A stretch of DNA of 64,000 nucleotides from Janthinobacterium sp. 64 (GCF_002813325.1 NZ_PHUG01000001.1:3658001-3722000), one strand, 5' to 3'. Positions 31,044-41,338 are shown, counted from the first letter of the stretch. Program-made: numbers and translations. Notes: generated from the sequence alone by a model not told the origin.

Positions 31044-31103
31044 ACCAGCAGACAAGGTCCGCCAAGAGACAGCTGCCCCTTTTTGAGAGAATAGAGAGAG
31101 ACC

Positions 31104-33131
31104 ATGTTCACTAAAATCCTGATCGCCAACCGCGGCGAAATCGCTTGCCGTGTCGCCGCTACCGCGCGCCGCATGGGTATCCAGACCGTCGCCGTATATT
31201 CGGAAGCGGACGCCAATGCCAAGCACGTCGCCGTGTGCGACGAAGCCGTCTTGATCGGCCCCGCGCCGGCCAAGGAAAGCTATCTGTGCGGCGACAAGAT
31301 CATCGCCGTGGCGCTGGCCACGGGCGCGCAGGCGATCCACCCAGGCTATGGCTTTTTGTCCGAGAACGCCGACTTCGCCGACGCCTGCCACGCGGCGGGC
31401 CTGGTCTTCATCGGCCCACCGGCGTCCGCCATGCGCGCCATGGGTTCGAAGTCGGCCGCCAAGTCGCTGATGGAAAAGGCGAATGTCCCCCTGGTGCCCG
31501 GCTACCACGGCGAGAATCAGGATGCGGACTTTTTGCACACGCAGGCCGACAAGATCGGCTACCCCGTGCTGCTGAAAGCCTCGGCTGGCGGCGGCGGCAA
31601 GGGCATGCGCGTCATTGAAAACAGCGCCGACTTCAAGGCCGCGCTGGCCTCGTGCAAGCGCGAAGCGATCAGCTCTTTCGGCGACGACAAGGTGCTGGCC
31701 GAAAAATACCTGTCGCGTCCGCGGCATATCGAAATCCAGGTGTTCGCCGACACGCTCGGCAACTGCATCTACCTGTTCGAGCGCGATTGCTCGGTGCAGC
31801 GCCGTCATCAAAAGGTGCTGGAAGAAGCGCCTGCGCCGGGCATGCCGACTGAGCGCCGCGCGGCCATGGGCGAGGCGGCCGTTGCCGCCGCCAAGGCCGT
31901 CGGCTACGTCGGTGCGGGCACGGTGGAATTCATCGCCAACCAGGATGGCTCGTTCTACTTCATGGAGATGAACACGCGCTTGCAGGTGGAACATCCGGTA
32001 ACGGAAATGATCACCGGCACCGACCTGGTGGAATGGCAGTTGCGCGTCGCCTTTGGCGAGCCGCTGCCGAAAAAACAAAGCGAACTAGCGATCCACGGCC
32101 ACGCCATCGAGGCGCGCATCTATGCGGAAAATCCGGAGAAGGGCTTTTTGCCGTCGATCGGCACCCTGCGCCACATGCAGTCGCCTTCCGCCGTCACGTT
32201 CGAACTGGGTGGCACGGTGGTTCCGGCGTCCGTGCGCATCGATTCGGGCGTGCGCGAAGGCGATGCGATCTCGCCATTCTACGACCCGATGATCGCCAAG
32301 CTGATCGTCTGGGGCGCGGACCGCCGCGAAGCGCTGGCGCGCATGGCGCAGGCGCTGTCCGAATACCAGATCGTCGGCCTGGCCAGCAATATCGCCTTTT
32401 TGAAACGCCTCGTCGAAGGCCAGGCATTCAGCTCTGCCGATCTCGATACGGGCCTCATCGAGCGCAATCAGGCATCGCTGTTCCCCGCCCTGCAGGCGGC
32501 GCCCGACACGGCCCTGGCGCTGGCGTCCGTCGCCCTGCTGCTGGAAGAAAAAGCAGCGGCCGAAACGCAATCGGCCAACCGCGCCGACCCGTGGGGCAAT
32601 GCGCTCGGCTGGCGTCTGAACAGCACCCTGGGCCGCAGCCTGGCGTTCGCCGATGAATTCACCTTGGCCGGCGAGGGCAAGGCCTACGCGGCGCGCGTTG
32701 CCTACAAAACGGATGGCTGGCTGTTCAACGGCCAAGCCCTCACCCTGACGGCACACCAAGGCAACGAGCTGCACATCAAGCTCGGCGAGCGTGCCGTGCA
32801 TGGCACCGTGCTGCGCGACGGCGAACAGTTCCACGTGTTTACCGGCGGCTTGCACCATACCCTGCATTACAGCGATCCGATGGCGCATGCGGGCGAGGTG
32901 GAAGCGGAAGGCGGACGCCTGACGGCACCGATGCCGGGCAAGGTCGTCGCCGTGCTGGTGAACAAGGGCCAGGACGTCAAGAAGGGCGAGCCTCTGGTCA
33001 TCATGGAAGCGATGAAGATGGAGCACACGATCGCCGCGCCGCACGACGGCCTGGTGGAAGACGTGCTGTATGCGGTCGGCGACCAGGTGGCCGATGGCGC
33101 GCCGCTGCTGGCCTTCAAGGCTGCCGCATAG
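31104..33131 (+). CDS. liuD: Methylcrotonoyl-CoA carboxylase alpha subunit (biotin carboxylase and carrier)
   Basis: A 675-residue biotin-dependent subunit. The N-terminal 450 residues are biotin carboxylase, starting MFTKILIANRGEIACRV. The ATP-grasp loop is KASAGGGGKGMR, and EMNTRLQVEHPVTE follows. A linker domain precedes the biotinyl carrier domain, where Lys638 in EAMKMEH receives biotin. With LiuB it forms the alpha6-beta6-type enzyme of leucine breakdown. It depends directly on the product of the preceding bio genes. The 160-base gap before it holds the REPIN-like pair, so an independent promoter is possible, although none is obvious. Confidence 0.95.
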   Translation: MFTKILIANRGEIACRVAATARRMGIQTVAVYSEADANAKHVAVCDEAVLIGPAPAKESYLCGDKIIAVALATGAQAIHPGYGFLSENADFADACHAAGLVFIGPPASAMRAMGSKSAAKSLMEKANVPLVPGYHGENQDADFLHTQADKIGYPVLLKASAGGGGKGMRVIENSADFKAALASCKREAISSFGDDKVLAEKYLSRPRHIEIQVFADTLGNCIYLFERDCSVQRRHQKVLEEAPAPGMPTERRAAMGEAAVAAAKAVGYVGAGTVEFIANQDGSFYFMEMNTRLQVEHPVTEMITGTDLVEWQLRVAFGEPLPKKQSELAIHGHAIEARIYAENPEKGFLPSIGTLRHMQSPSAVTFELGGTVVPASVRIDSGVREGDAISPFYDPMIAKLIVWGADRREALARMAQALSEYQIVGLASNIAFLKRLVEGQAFSSADLDTGLIERNQASLFPALQAAPDTALALASVALLLEEKAAAETQSANRADPWGNALGWRLNSTLGRSLAFADEFTLAGEGKAYAARVAYKTDGWLFNGQALTLTAHQGNELHIKLGERAVHGTVLRDGEQFHVFTGGLHHTLHYSDPMAHAGEVEAEGGRLTAPMPGKVVAVLVNKGQDVKKGEPLVIMEAMKMEHTIAAPHDGLVEDVLYAVGDQVADGAPLLAFKAAA

Positions 33132-33141
33132 AGGTAAGCAC

Positions 33142-34074
33142 ATGCGCATCCTGTTACAACGCTCGGACGGCAAGGAAGCGGCGTGGATCAGCGACTTCCG
33201 CGACTTGCTGCCCGAAGCCGACATTATCTTCTGGCGCGAAGGCGAGGCGGCTCCGCCGTGCGACTACGCCGTCGTGTGGCAGCCACCCGCCGCCATGCTG
33301 CCCGAGCTGGCGAACGTCAAAGCCATCTTCAACACGGGCGCCGGCGTCGACGCGCTGTTGAAATTCGGCGACGCGCTGCCGGCCCGCGTGCCGCTGATCC
33401 GTCTCGATGACGCGGGCATGGGCGTGCAGATGGCCGAATATGTGAGCCACGCCGTGCTGCGCCACTTCCGCCGTTTCGACGACTACGAAGCGCAGGGCCG
33501 CGCCGGCATCTGGCAGCCACTGCCCGCGTTCGACAAGGCGGATTTCCCCGTCGGCGTGCTGGGCATGGGCGTGCTGGGCACGCGCGTGCTCGATGCGCTG
33601 GCACAGTTCGAATTCCCCTTGCGGGGATGGAGCCGCAGCCAGAAGCACATCGATGGCGTCGAATGCTTTGCGGGCGAAGAGGGGCTGGAAGCATTCTTGC
33701 GCGGCACGCGCGTGCTGATATGCATGCTGCCGCTCACGCCCGACACACACAACCTGCTCGATCGCACCCGCCTGTCGATGCTGCTGCCGGGCGCCTATGT
33801 CATCAACGTGGCGCGCGGCGCGCATATCGCCGAACCGGATTTATTGACCCTGATCCGCTCCGGGCATATCGCCGGGGCGACACTGGACGTATTCCGCAAC
33901 GAGCCGCTGCCGCAGCAGCACCCGTTCTGGCAAGAACCCCGCATCACCATCACGCCGCATATTTCGGCGACCACCCTGCGCCGCGAAAGCGTGGCGCAGA
34001 TCGCCGCCAAGATGCGCCGCCTGCACGCCGGAGACTCTGTCGCCGGCATCGTCAACCGTTTGCAAGGATATTGA
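33142..34074 (+). CDS. GhrA-like 2-hydroxyacid dehydrogenase (glyoxylate/hydroxypyruvate reductase)
   Basis: About 310 residues of the D-isomer 2-hydroxyacid dehydrogenase family. The NAD(P) loop is GVLGMGVLG at about 138-146. INVARGAHI contains the conserved arginine, and the catalytic histidine lies in ITPHISATT. It resembles E. coli GhrA, which reduces glyoxylate and hydroxypyruvate. The ATG follows GAGGT, 10 bases after the liuD stop, and its own stop is separated from liuE by one base. It is clearly part of the operon, yet has no accepted role in leucine catabolism. Confidence 0.88.
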   Translation: MRILLQRSDGKEAAWISDFRDLLPEADIIFWREGEAAPPCDYAVVWQPPAAMLPELANVKAIFNTGAGVDALLKFGDALPARVPLIRLDDAGMGVQMAEYVSHAVLRHFRRFDDYEAQGRAGIWQPLPAFDKADFPVGVLGMGVLGTRVLDALAQFEFPLRGWSRSQKHIDGVECFAGEEGLEAFLRGTRVLICMLPLTPDTHNLLDRTRLSMLLPGAYVINVARGAHIAEPDLLTLIRSGHIAGATLDVFRNEPLPQQHPFWQEPRITITPHISATTLRRESVAQIAAKMRRLHAGDSVAGIVNRLQGY

Positions 34075-34075
34075 G

Positions 34076-34999
34076 ATGAACCCTATTACCAGTTTGCCCA
34101 GGCAGGTCAAGATCGTCGAAGTGGGTCCGCGCGACGGCCTGCAAAACGAAAAGGAAACCATCAGCGCCGCCGTCAAGATCGAACTGGTCGACCGCCTGAC
34201 CCTGGCCGGCTTCGTCAATATCGAGGCGGCGTCCTTCGTTTCGCCGAAATGGGTGCCGCAGATGGCCACCAGCGCAGAAGTGATGGACAAGATCGCGCGC
34301 CGCGCTGGCACCATCTATTCGGCGCTGACGCCGAACATGCAAGGCTTTGACGCAGCGCTGGCAGCAAAAGCCGATGAAGTGGTGATCTTCGGTTCCGCGT
34401 CGGAGGCGTTCTCGCAAAAGAACATCAACTGCTCGATCGCCGAATCGATTGCCCGCTTCGAAGGCGTGGCGAAGGCGGCCAAGGAACACGGCCTGCGCCT
34501 GCGCGGCAGCATCAGCTGCGCCTTCGGCTGCCCCTACCAAGGGGACGTGCCGCTGGACGCCGTGGCCGACGTGGTGGGCCGCATGCGCGACCTCGGTTGC
34601 GACGAGATCGACATCGCCGACACCATCGGCGTGGCCACGCCGCGCAAGACGCAGGCGGTGATGCAGCGCGCCATTGCCGCCTTCCACGTGGGCGGGCTGT
34701 CCGGCCACTTCCACGATACCTACGGCCAGGCGCTGGCGAACATCTACGCCAGCCTGGAAACGGGCATCGCGATCTATCACTCGTCCGTGTCGGGCCTGGG
34801 AGGCTGCCCGTACGCCAAGGGCGCCACCGGCAATGTCGCCACCGAAGACGTGCTGTACATGATGCAGGGGCTGGGTATTGCCACCGGCATCGACCTGGAC
34901 CTGGTGGTCGATGCGGGGCAGTTCATTTCGCAGCAGCTGGGACGCAAGGGCTCGAGCCGCGCGGGCAACGCCATCGCGGCGAAACGCGCCGCTGTTTGA
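34076..34999 (+). CDS. liuE: Hydroxymethylglutaryl-CoA lyase
   Basis: A 307-residue HMGL-like TIM barrel that splits HMG-CoA into acetyl-CoA and acetoacetate, the last step of leucine breakdown. The motif EVGPRDGLQNE (about 13-23) has the catalytic Arg and Asp. SFVSPKWVPQM, the metal-ligand HFHDTYG segment and the C-terminal loop cysteine in GLGGCPYAKGATGN are all present. It is the last gene of the liu block. It is followed by the second REPIN-like pair and a strong terminator. Confidence 0.95.
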   Translation: MNPITSLPRQVKIVEVGPRDGLQNEKETISAAVKIELVDRLTLAGFVNIEAASFVSPKWVPQMATSAEVMDKIARRAGTIYSALTPNMQGFDAALAAKADEVVIFGSASEAFSQKNINCSIAESIARFEGVAKAAKEHGLRLRGSISCAFGCPYQGDVPLDAVADVVGRMRDLGCDEIDIADTIGVATPRKTQAVMQRAIAAFHVGGLSGHFHDTYGQALANIYASLETGIAIYHSSVSGLGGCPYAKGATGNVATEDVLYMMQGLGIATGIDLDLVVDAGQFISQQLGRKGSSRAGNAIAAKRAAV

Positions 35000-35000
35000 G

Positions 35001-35102
35001 GTAGGTCGGATTAGCGTGGCAACGCCACGCGTAATCCGACGCCACCAGAGCCATGGCCAACACTGTTGTCGGGTTACGCGCTGCGCGCTAACCCGACCTA
35101 CG
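35001..35102. repeat. REPIN-like twin repeat, copy B
   Basis: One element reads GTAGGTCGGATTAGCG...CGTAATCCGAC (35001-35040) and a second reads TGTCGGGTTACGCG...TAACCCGACCTACG (35067-35102). They are inverted relative to each other, like copy A but with the outer and inner ends exchanged. The region starts directly after the liuE stop. Confidence 0.7.
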
Positions 35103-35117
35103 TGAACTGTACAGACG

Positions 35118-35155
35118 AAAAAAAACCCAAGAGCCTAAACTCTTGGGTTTTTTTC
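35118..35155. terminator. Bidirectional terminator between liuE and tRNA-Pro
   Basis: CCCAAGAG, a six-base loop and CTCTTGGG are flanked by an A run on the left and a T run on the right, so both strands have a stem followed by T. It would end tRNA-Pro transcription on the minus strand and the liu/bio transcript on the plus strand. Confidence 0.85.
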
Positions 35156-35163
35156 TACAAATT

Positions 35164-35240
35164 TGGTCGGAGTACAAGGATTCGAACCTTGGACCCCCTG
35201 GTCCCAAACCAGGTGCGCTACCGGGCTGCGCCACACTCCG
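35164..35240 (-). tRNA. tRNA-Pro (TGG)
   Basis: A 77-nt cloverleaf on the minus strand beginning CGGAGTGTGGCGCAGCC, with anticodon TGG, T-arm GGTTCGAATCC and an encoded CCA end. Confidence 0.96.
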
Positions 35241-35388
35241 AAGACCAAGATAATACAGACCGTATCGACTTCGGTCAAGGGTCAGGTGAAACTCTGTGTA
35301 AATTATTTACAGACGACACTGGAACCCATGTATTTTTCAAAACGATTGAAGTATGCGACACTGGCTTGGCAAGTTTTCCCGATCAGAC

Positions 35389-36039
35389 ATGAAGGCGACG
35401 ACGGCAATGGAGTTCAGGATAGAAAGAAACGACGGTGGCCGGCCCATGCCGAACCGCCGCGGCATCGCGCTGGGCATCGCCGTGTCCTTGCTGCTGCATG
35501 GCGCCTTGATCACTCTGTGGCGCCACGTGCAGCCGGCCGCGCGGATGGACACGGCCCCGCGCGTGGAATCGATCGCCGTATGGATACGTCCGCTGGCCGC
35601 CAAGCCGCCCCCGCCGCCCGTCGAAGTCGTCAAGCCGAAGCGCGAACCAAAACCCATCAGCAAGCCGACACGCGCCACTGTCCGGGAAACGCCGGCGGCC
35701 GCCACGACGCCAGCATCGAGCCCGCAAGCCATCACGGTGGTGCCGGCATCACCGGCCACGCCGGCGGCCAGCGCCGATACCATCACGCAAGAGACGCCAA
35801 AGTTCGACATGGACGCGGCCAGAAGGACGGCGCGCAAGATGGCGGGCGAACGCGACCCGTCCAAGGTAGGCACGGCCGTGGGGCAAATCCCCGACAAGCC
35901 GCTGCAAACGGAAACCCAGCTGGCGCGCGACATCGCGCAAGGCAAGCGCGGCGATTGCCGCACCGCCTACTCAGGCGCAGGCTTGCTGGCGCCCGTGATG
36001 ATGTTGCTCGACAAGAAGGATAGCGGTTGCAAGTGGTGA
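35389..36039 (+). CDS. Proline-rich single-span membrane protein of unknown function
   Basis: About 216 residues. A basic N-terminus is followed by one membrane span (IALGIAVSLLLHGALITLW, about 25-43), then a proline-, lysine- and threonine-rich periplasmic linker. The small C-terminal domain ends with GDCRTAYSGAGLL and SGCKW, where two cysteines could form a disulphide. The N-terminal span with its histidine resembles TonB-type proteins, but no TonB C-terminal domain is present. Starts at 35353, 35389 and 35407 are all possible, and none has a clear ribosome-binding site. It stands alone between tRNA-Pro and rsmI. Confidence 0.65.
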   Translation: MKATTAMEFRIERNDGGRPMPNRRGIALGIAVSLLLHGALITLWRHVQPAARMDTAPRVESIAVWIRPLAAKPPPPPVEVVKPKREPKPISKPTRATVRETPAAATTPASSPQAITVVPASPATPAASADTITQETPKFDMDAARRTARKMAGERDPSKVGTAVGQIPDKPLQTETQLARDIAQGKRGDCRTAYSGAGLLAPVMMLLDKKDSGCKW

Positions 36040-36080
36040 CAATTTAACAACCGACCTATTTGGGACAGGCCGCAATCAAA

Positions 36081-36989
36081 TTATTCCTGCCCCTTCAACT
36101 GCAACGCCCGCTCATACAGGGCATTCTTCTTGCGCCCCGTGATCTGCGCCGTCAGGTTCGCCGCCTGCTTGACGCTGCATTCGGCCAGCAGGATGTTGAG
36201 GATGCGCTCCGCTTCCACGTCTTCCGCGTCCTGCGCCTCCGTCGCGCCTTCGAGCAGCACGACGAACTCTCCCTTTTCGCGGTGCGCATCGGCGCGTATC
36301 CACGCCTCCGCTTCGGACAAGGGGCAGCGGTGGATTTCCTCGAACATTTTCGTCAGTTCGCGCGCGAACACCACCTGGCGCGTGGGCTCGAACGCTTCCA
36401 CCAGGGCCGTGGCGCAATCGAGGATGCGGTGCGGCGCTTCATAAAACACCATCGTCGCCGTCACGCCGCGCAGGCTGTGCAGCATGTTTTCGCGCTGCTT
36501 GGCCTTCGCCGGCAAGAAGCCGACGAAGTAAAACTGGTCGTTCAACAAGCCGCTGGCGGAAATGGCGGTGATCGCCGCCGACGGGCCGGGCAGGGGCAGC
36601 ACGCGCAAGCCGGCCGCGCGCACGGCGTCGACGATGCGCGCGCCCGGGTCGGACACGGCCGGCGTGCCGGCATCGGAAACGAGGGCGATGCGCTCGCCAG
36701 CGTGCAGGCGGGCGATCAGCGTCTGCGCCACTTCACGCTCATTATGTTGATGCGCCGCAATTAACGGCTTGTTCAAGCCGAAGCGCGTCAGCAGGTGCGC
36801 CGTGTTGCGCGTATCTTCACAGGCGACGGCATCGGCAAGGCTCAGCAGATGCAGCGCGCGCAGGCTGATATCGGTCACATTGCCGATGGGCGTGGCCACT
36901 ATATACAATGTTGCGATAGGATAGACCTGATGCGCCGCCTCTGTCATGATGGGCAGGCTGGCGATGGAACTGATTTCTTGTACGGTCAT
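36081..36989 (-). CDS. rsmI: 16S rRNA 2'-O-ribose C1402 methyltransferase
   Basis: A 302-residue SAM-dependent methyltransferase. The tetrapyrrole-methylase fold signature is TLYIVATPIGNVTDISLRA at about 28-46, followed by CEDTRNTAHLL and SDAGTPAVSDPG (the SAM loop). The C-terminal region with EAERILNILLAE is the usual RsmI tail. It is divergent from lpoA with 12 bases between the starts, the same neighbour relation as yraL-yraM in E. coli. Confidence 0.95.
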   Translation of the reverse strand: MTVQEISSIASLPIMTEAAHQVYPIATLYIVATPIGNVTDISLRALHLLSLADAVACEDTRNTAHLLTRFGLNKPLIAAHQHNEREVAQTLIARLHAGERIALVSDAGTPAVSDPGARIVDAVRAAGLRVLPLPGPSAAITAISASGLLNDQFYFVGFLPAKAKQRENMLHSLRGVTATMVFYEAPHRILDCATALVEAFEPTRQVVFARELTKMFEEIHRCPLSEAEAWIRADAHREKGEFVVLLEGATEAQDAEDVEAERILNILLAECSVKQAANLTAQITGRKKNALYERALQLKGQE

Positions 36990-37001
36990 TTTGGAGGTTA
37001 A

Positions 37002-38357
37002 ATGCTTGCTAATAGTGTGAAGTTACTGCTTGTTTGTGCCGCGACCGGCATGCTGAGCGCTTGCAGCACGCCTTGCGACGCGCCCGGGCAATTGTGCGCG
37101 CCTATTGAATCTAACACAAGGGCGCTGCCGCCACCGAAGCCGCTGCCACCACCCGTGCCGCCCAAGCCGCCCGCGCCCGAACCGGTGACGTTTGCCGTGG
37201 CCGTGCCCGATATTACCGCCTACGACGGCAACGGCGCCCCATTGTCTCCCATCACCACCAGGCCGGCCACCGGCACGCCGCAAGACATGCCGGCCGCCAC
37301 GGCGCCGGCGCCGTCCGACGGCAAGGTTCACCACATCGGCCTGCTGCTGCCGCTGCGCTCCGCTTCCCTGGGCCCGGCCGCCGAATTGCTGCGCGCCGGC
37401 TTCATGGCCGCGTACGAGCGCGACCGCAGCGGCTTTGAAGTGACGGTGATCGACACGGGCGACGGCAGCAGCGACGTGCTGAACAAGTTTGCGCAAGCGC
37501 AAGAAGAACAGGACATCGTCGTGGGGCCTTTGTCGCGCTCGGCCGTCACGGCCGTGGCCAACAGCGATCTGGTGCGCAAACCAACGATCGCCCTGAACCA
37601 CCCGGACAACCGCGGCGAGGCGCGCCTGCCGGCCAAGCTGCTGGTGATGGGCCTGTCGATCGAGGCGGAAGCGCGCCAGGTCGCCGCCTGGGCCGCCAGC
37701 GAACAGCCGGGCGCCGGCGCGCTGATCCTGTCGGCCGGTTCGCCCTCGCAGCGCCGCATCAGCGCCGCCTTCAAGCAGGAATGGCTGCGCCAGGGCGGCA
37801 AGGTCAATGTGATGGACTTGACGGCCACGAACGGCTACCTGAGCGATGCAGAACTGGTGCAACTGCGCGCGCGCCTGGCCGCCACGCCGCCGGGCCTGCT
37901 GTTTGTCGCGCTCGACGCCGACCAGGCGCGCCAGCTGCGCGTGGCCATCGGCAGCGATCTGCCCCTGTATGGCACCTCGTCCTTGAATCCCGGCGCCGGG
38001 CGCGGCGCCAGCGGCCCCGAGCTCGACGGCGCGCGGCTGCTGGACTTGCCATGGCAAGTGCAGCGCGACCATCCGCAAGTGATGGTGTATCCACAGCCCG
38101 AGCAACCTGCCGAACGCCGCCTGACGGCCGACATGGAACGCCTGTATGCACTGGGCATCGATGCCTTCCGCGTGGCCCGCGAAGTGGCGCTGCGGCCGAA
38201 CGCGCCGTTCACGCTCGATGGCGTGACGGGTCGCCTGGCCGTGCGCTTTGATGATAATCAAAGCGTGTTCGAACGCACGGAACAAGCCGCCACCTACCAG
38301 CAGGGCGTGCTGGGCACCTGGCCACCGGCCGCGCCAGCCACGCCACCGGTCCAGTAA
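37002..38357 (+). CDS. lpoA: LpoA-like lipoprotein activator of penicillin-binding proteins
   Basis: A 451-residue outer-membrane lipoprotein (lipobox LSAC, Cys21) with a short proline-rich linker (about 43-60). The periplasmic-binding-like domain starts HHIGLLLPLRSASLGPAAE (about 108) and matches the C-terminal half of LpoA, which stimulates PBP1A. The N-terminal TPR-like half of enteric LpoA is absent, giving the shorter form usual in betaproteobacteria. A GAGG site precedes the ATG. It belongs to the rsmI-lpoA-yraN-diaA-dolP cluster. Confidence 0.88.
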   Translation: MLANSVKLLLVCAATGMLSACSTPCDAPGQLCAPIESNTRALPPPKPLPPPVPPKPPAPEPVTFAVAVPDITAYDGNGAPLSPITTRPATGTPQDMPAATAPAPSDGKVHHIGLLLPLRSASLGPAAELLRAGFMAAYERDRSGFEVTVIDTGDGSSDVLNKFAQAQEEQDIVVGPLSRSAVTAVANSDLVRKPTIALNHPDNRGEARLPAKLLVMGLSIEAEARQVAAWAASEQPGAGALILSAGSPSQRRISAAFKQEWLRQGGKVNVMDLTATNGYLSDAELVQLRARLAATPPGLLFVALDADQARQLRVAIGSDLPLYGTSSLNPGAGRGASGPELDGARLLDLPWQVQRDHPQVMVYPQPEQPAERRLTADMERLYALGIDAFRVAREVALRPNAPFTLDGVTGRLAVRFDDNQSVFERTEQAATYQQGVLGTWPPAAPATPPVQ

Positions 38358-38368
38358 GGACATGCGCC

Positions 38369-38728
38369 ATGCGGCCCTTCGCTTTCTGGAACAAACGGGA
38401 ACGGGGACGGCAGGGGGAGGACGATGCGCTCGCGTATCTGCTGCTGCAAGGCCTGGTGCTGCTGCAACGCAATTATCTGTGCAAGGGCGGCGAGCTGGAC
38501 CTGATCATGCGCGATGGCGCATCAGTCGTTTTCGTCGAAGTGCGGCTGCGCAGCAGTGCAGCCTACGGCGGCGCCCTGGCCAGCATCACGCCAGCCAAGC
38601 AGCGGCGCATGGTGGTTGCCGCGCAAACCTGGCTGCAGGGGCAAACGACTTTGCCGCCTTGTCGCTTCGACGCGCTGGCCATCGATGGCGGGCACATCAG
38701 CTGGCTGCAGAACATCCTCGATATGTAA
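38369..38728 (+). CDS. yraN: YraN family (UPF0102) predicted endonuclease-like protein
   Basis: 119 residues, typical for YraN. The PD-(D/E)XK-like core is GGELDLIMRDG and FVEVRLRSS, followed by KQRRMVVAAQTWL. It begins 11 bases after lpoA. The molecular function is not established; a nuclease fold is predicted. Confidence 0.92.
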   Translation: MRPFAFWNKRERGRQGEDDALAYLLLQGLVLLQRNYLCKGGELDLIMRDGASVVFVEVRLRSSAAYGGALASITPAKQRRMVVAAQTWLQGQTTLPPCRFDALAIDGGHISWLQNILDM

Positions 38729-40058
<1,330 letters not shown>

Positions 40059-40140
40059 ACGCCTCCTCCGTTTGACCTACGGCTTTGATGCGGCGATATG
40101 GCTATAATGGCCGCATCGCCGCGCTTTTCAAGTAAAAACC

Positions 40141-40662
40141 ATGTCAACTTCGCCCTCCGCAAGCAAGTCCTGGATCAAGCCAGCCCTGATCGCCGTCTTC
40201 GTGGCGGGCGTGGCGGCAGCCGGCTATCTGTCGCTGAATGACAAGCAAAGCGCGCCGGACGTGACTTTCCACGGCATCCATGGCGAGAAAATCACTTCAA
40301 GCAGCCTGCGCGGTAAGGTCGTGATGGTCAATTTCTGGGCCACCTCGTGCACCACCTGCGTGGCGGAAATGCCGGAGATGGTCGATACCTACAACAAGTA
40401 CAAGGGACAGGGACTGGAATTCGTGGCCGTGGCCATGAAATACGATCCGGCCAACTACGTGCTCAATTTCGCCGAAACGCGCCAGCTGCCGTTCAAGGTG
40501 GCGCTCGACGTGACGGGCGAAGCGGCCAAGGCCTATGGCGACGTGGCCCTCACGCCCACCACCTTCGTGCTCGACAAGCAGGGCAAGATCCTCAAGCGCT
40601 ACGTGGGCAAGCCGGAATTCGCGGAGCTGCACAAGTTGCTGGAATCGGCCATCGCGGGATAA
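40141..40662 (+). CDS. TlpA/ResA-like thiol-disulphide oxidoreductase
   Basis: A 173-residue membrane-anchored thioredoxin-fold protein. The N-terminal span (about 15-30) is followed by NFWATSCTTCVAEMPEM with the active-site pair Cys70-Thr-Thr-Cys73. The cis-proline loop is in ALTPTTFVLD. It should act in the periplasm, reducing or shuffling disulphides, for example in cytochrome c maturation. The CTTC dipeptide differs from the CGPC or CEPC of many relatives. A TATAAT lies 34 bases before the ATG. No partner gene is adjacent. Confidence 0.88.
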   Translation: MSTSPSASKSWIKPALIAVFVAGVAAAGYLSLNDKQSAPDVTFHGIHGEKITSSSLRGKVVMVNFWATSCTTCVAEMPEMVDTYNKYKGQGLEFVAVAMKYDPANYVLNFAETRQLPFKVALDVTGEAAKAYGDVALTPTTFVLDKQGKILKRYVGKPEFAELHKLLESAIAG

Positions 40663-40747
40663 CACGGCACAAAACCTTGTTGCCAAGTGTTATCAACCTG
40701 TTATAACCTTCCCAGGCGTGATCCCACTCACCTTGTGAAGGCCAGCC

Positions 40748-41338
40748 GTGCCCCTAGCAGCTCAATCGCTCGACCCGCAACAACTCAAAACCTGGCTGCT
40801 CGCCACCGGCAACAAGGACGCCACGGCGTTCCGCCAGCTCTATATCTCCACCGCATCGAAACTGTTTGGCTACACCCTGCGTATATTGCATAAGCAAGAG
40901 CTCGCTGAAGAAGCCTTGCAAGAGGGTTTCGTCGCCATCTGGAACAACGCCGCCACGTATCAAAGCCACCTGGCGGCGCCGATGACCTGGATGGCCACCA
41001 TCGTGCGCAACAAGGCGTTCGATGTGCTGCGGCGCAGCGACGATAGCGTGGAAATCGATGCCGACCAGTTTGATAGCGAAGTCATGAACGCACTGCGGGA
41101 TCCCCAGGCCACGCCGATCGAATCGCTGCAGCTGAGCGGTGACGCCAAGGCGCTGGCGTTTTGCATGTCGGCCCTGGAAGGGCTGCACCGGCAGGTGGTG
41201 GCGCTGGCGTTCTATCACGACCTGTCGCACAGCGAAGTGGCGCAGCAGATGTCGCTGCCGATCGGCACCGTGAAGACCTGGATACGCCGCAGCCTGGAAC
41301 GGCTGCGCACGTGTCTGGCGAAACGGGAGGCACCATGA
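40748..41338 (+). CDS. ECF-type RNA polymerase sigma factor
   Basis: 196 residues beginning with GTG. Region 2 is YTLRILHKQELAEEALQEGFVAIW followed by the -10-recognition helix TWMATIVRNKAFDVLRR. Region 4 is the helix-turn-helix around HSEVAQQMSLPIGTVKTWIRRSLERL. The stop overlaps the ATG of the anti-sigma gene (ATGA), so the two are co-translated. No ECF-specific target promoter could be recognised by eye. Confidence 0.92.
   Translation: MPLAAQSLDPQQLKTWLLATGNKDATAFRQLYISTASKLFGYTLRILHKQELAEEALQEGFVAIWNNAATYQSHLAAPMTWMATIVRNKAFDVLRRSDDSVEIDADQFDSEVMNALRDPQATPIESLQLSGDAKALAFCMSALEGLHRQVVALAFYHDLSHSEVAQQMSLPIGTVKTWIRRSLERLRTCLAKREAP

Noticed and set aside
38369..38728. Lysine to arginine change in the EVK-type motif of YraN
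   Set aside because: EVR is normal for YraN proteins, including the E. coli one as I recall it, so it is not a sign of inactivation.
40083..40107. Full promoter for the thioredoxin-like gene
   Set aside because: TATAAT is present, but no -35-like element sits at an acceptable distance, so only the -10 is noted in the gene entry.
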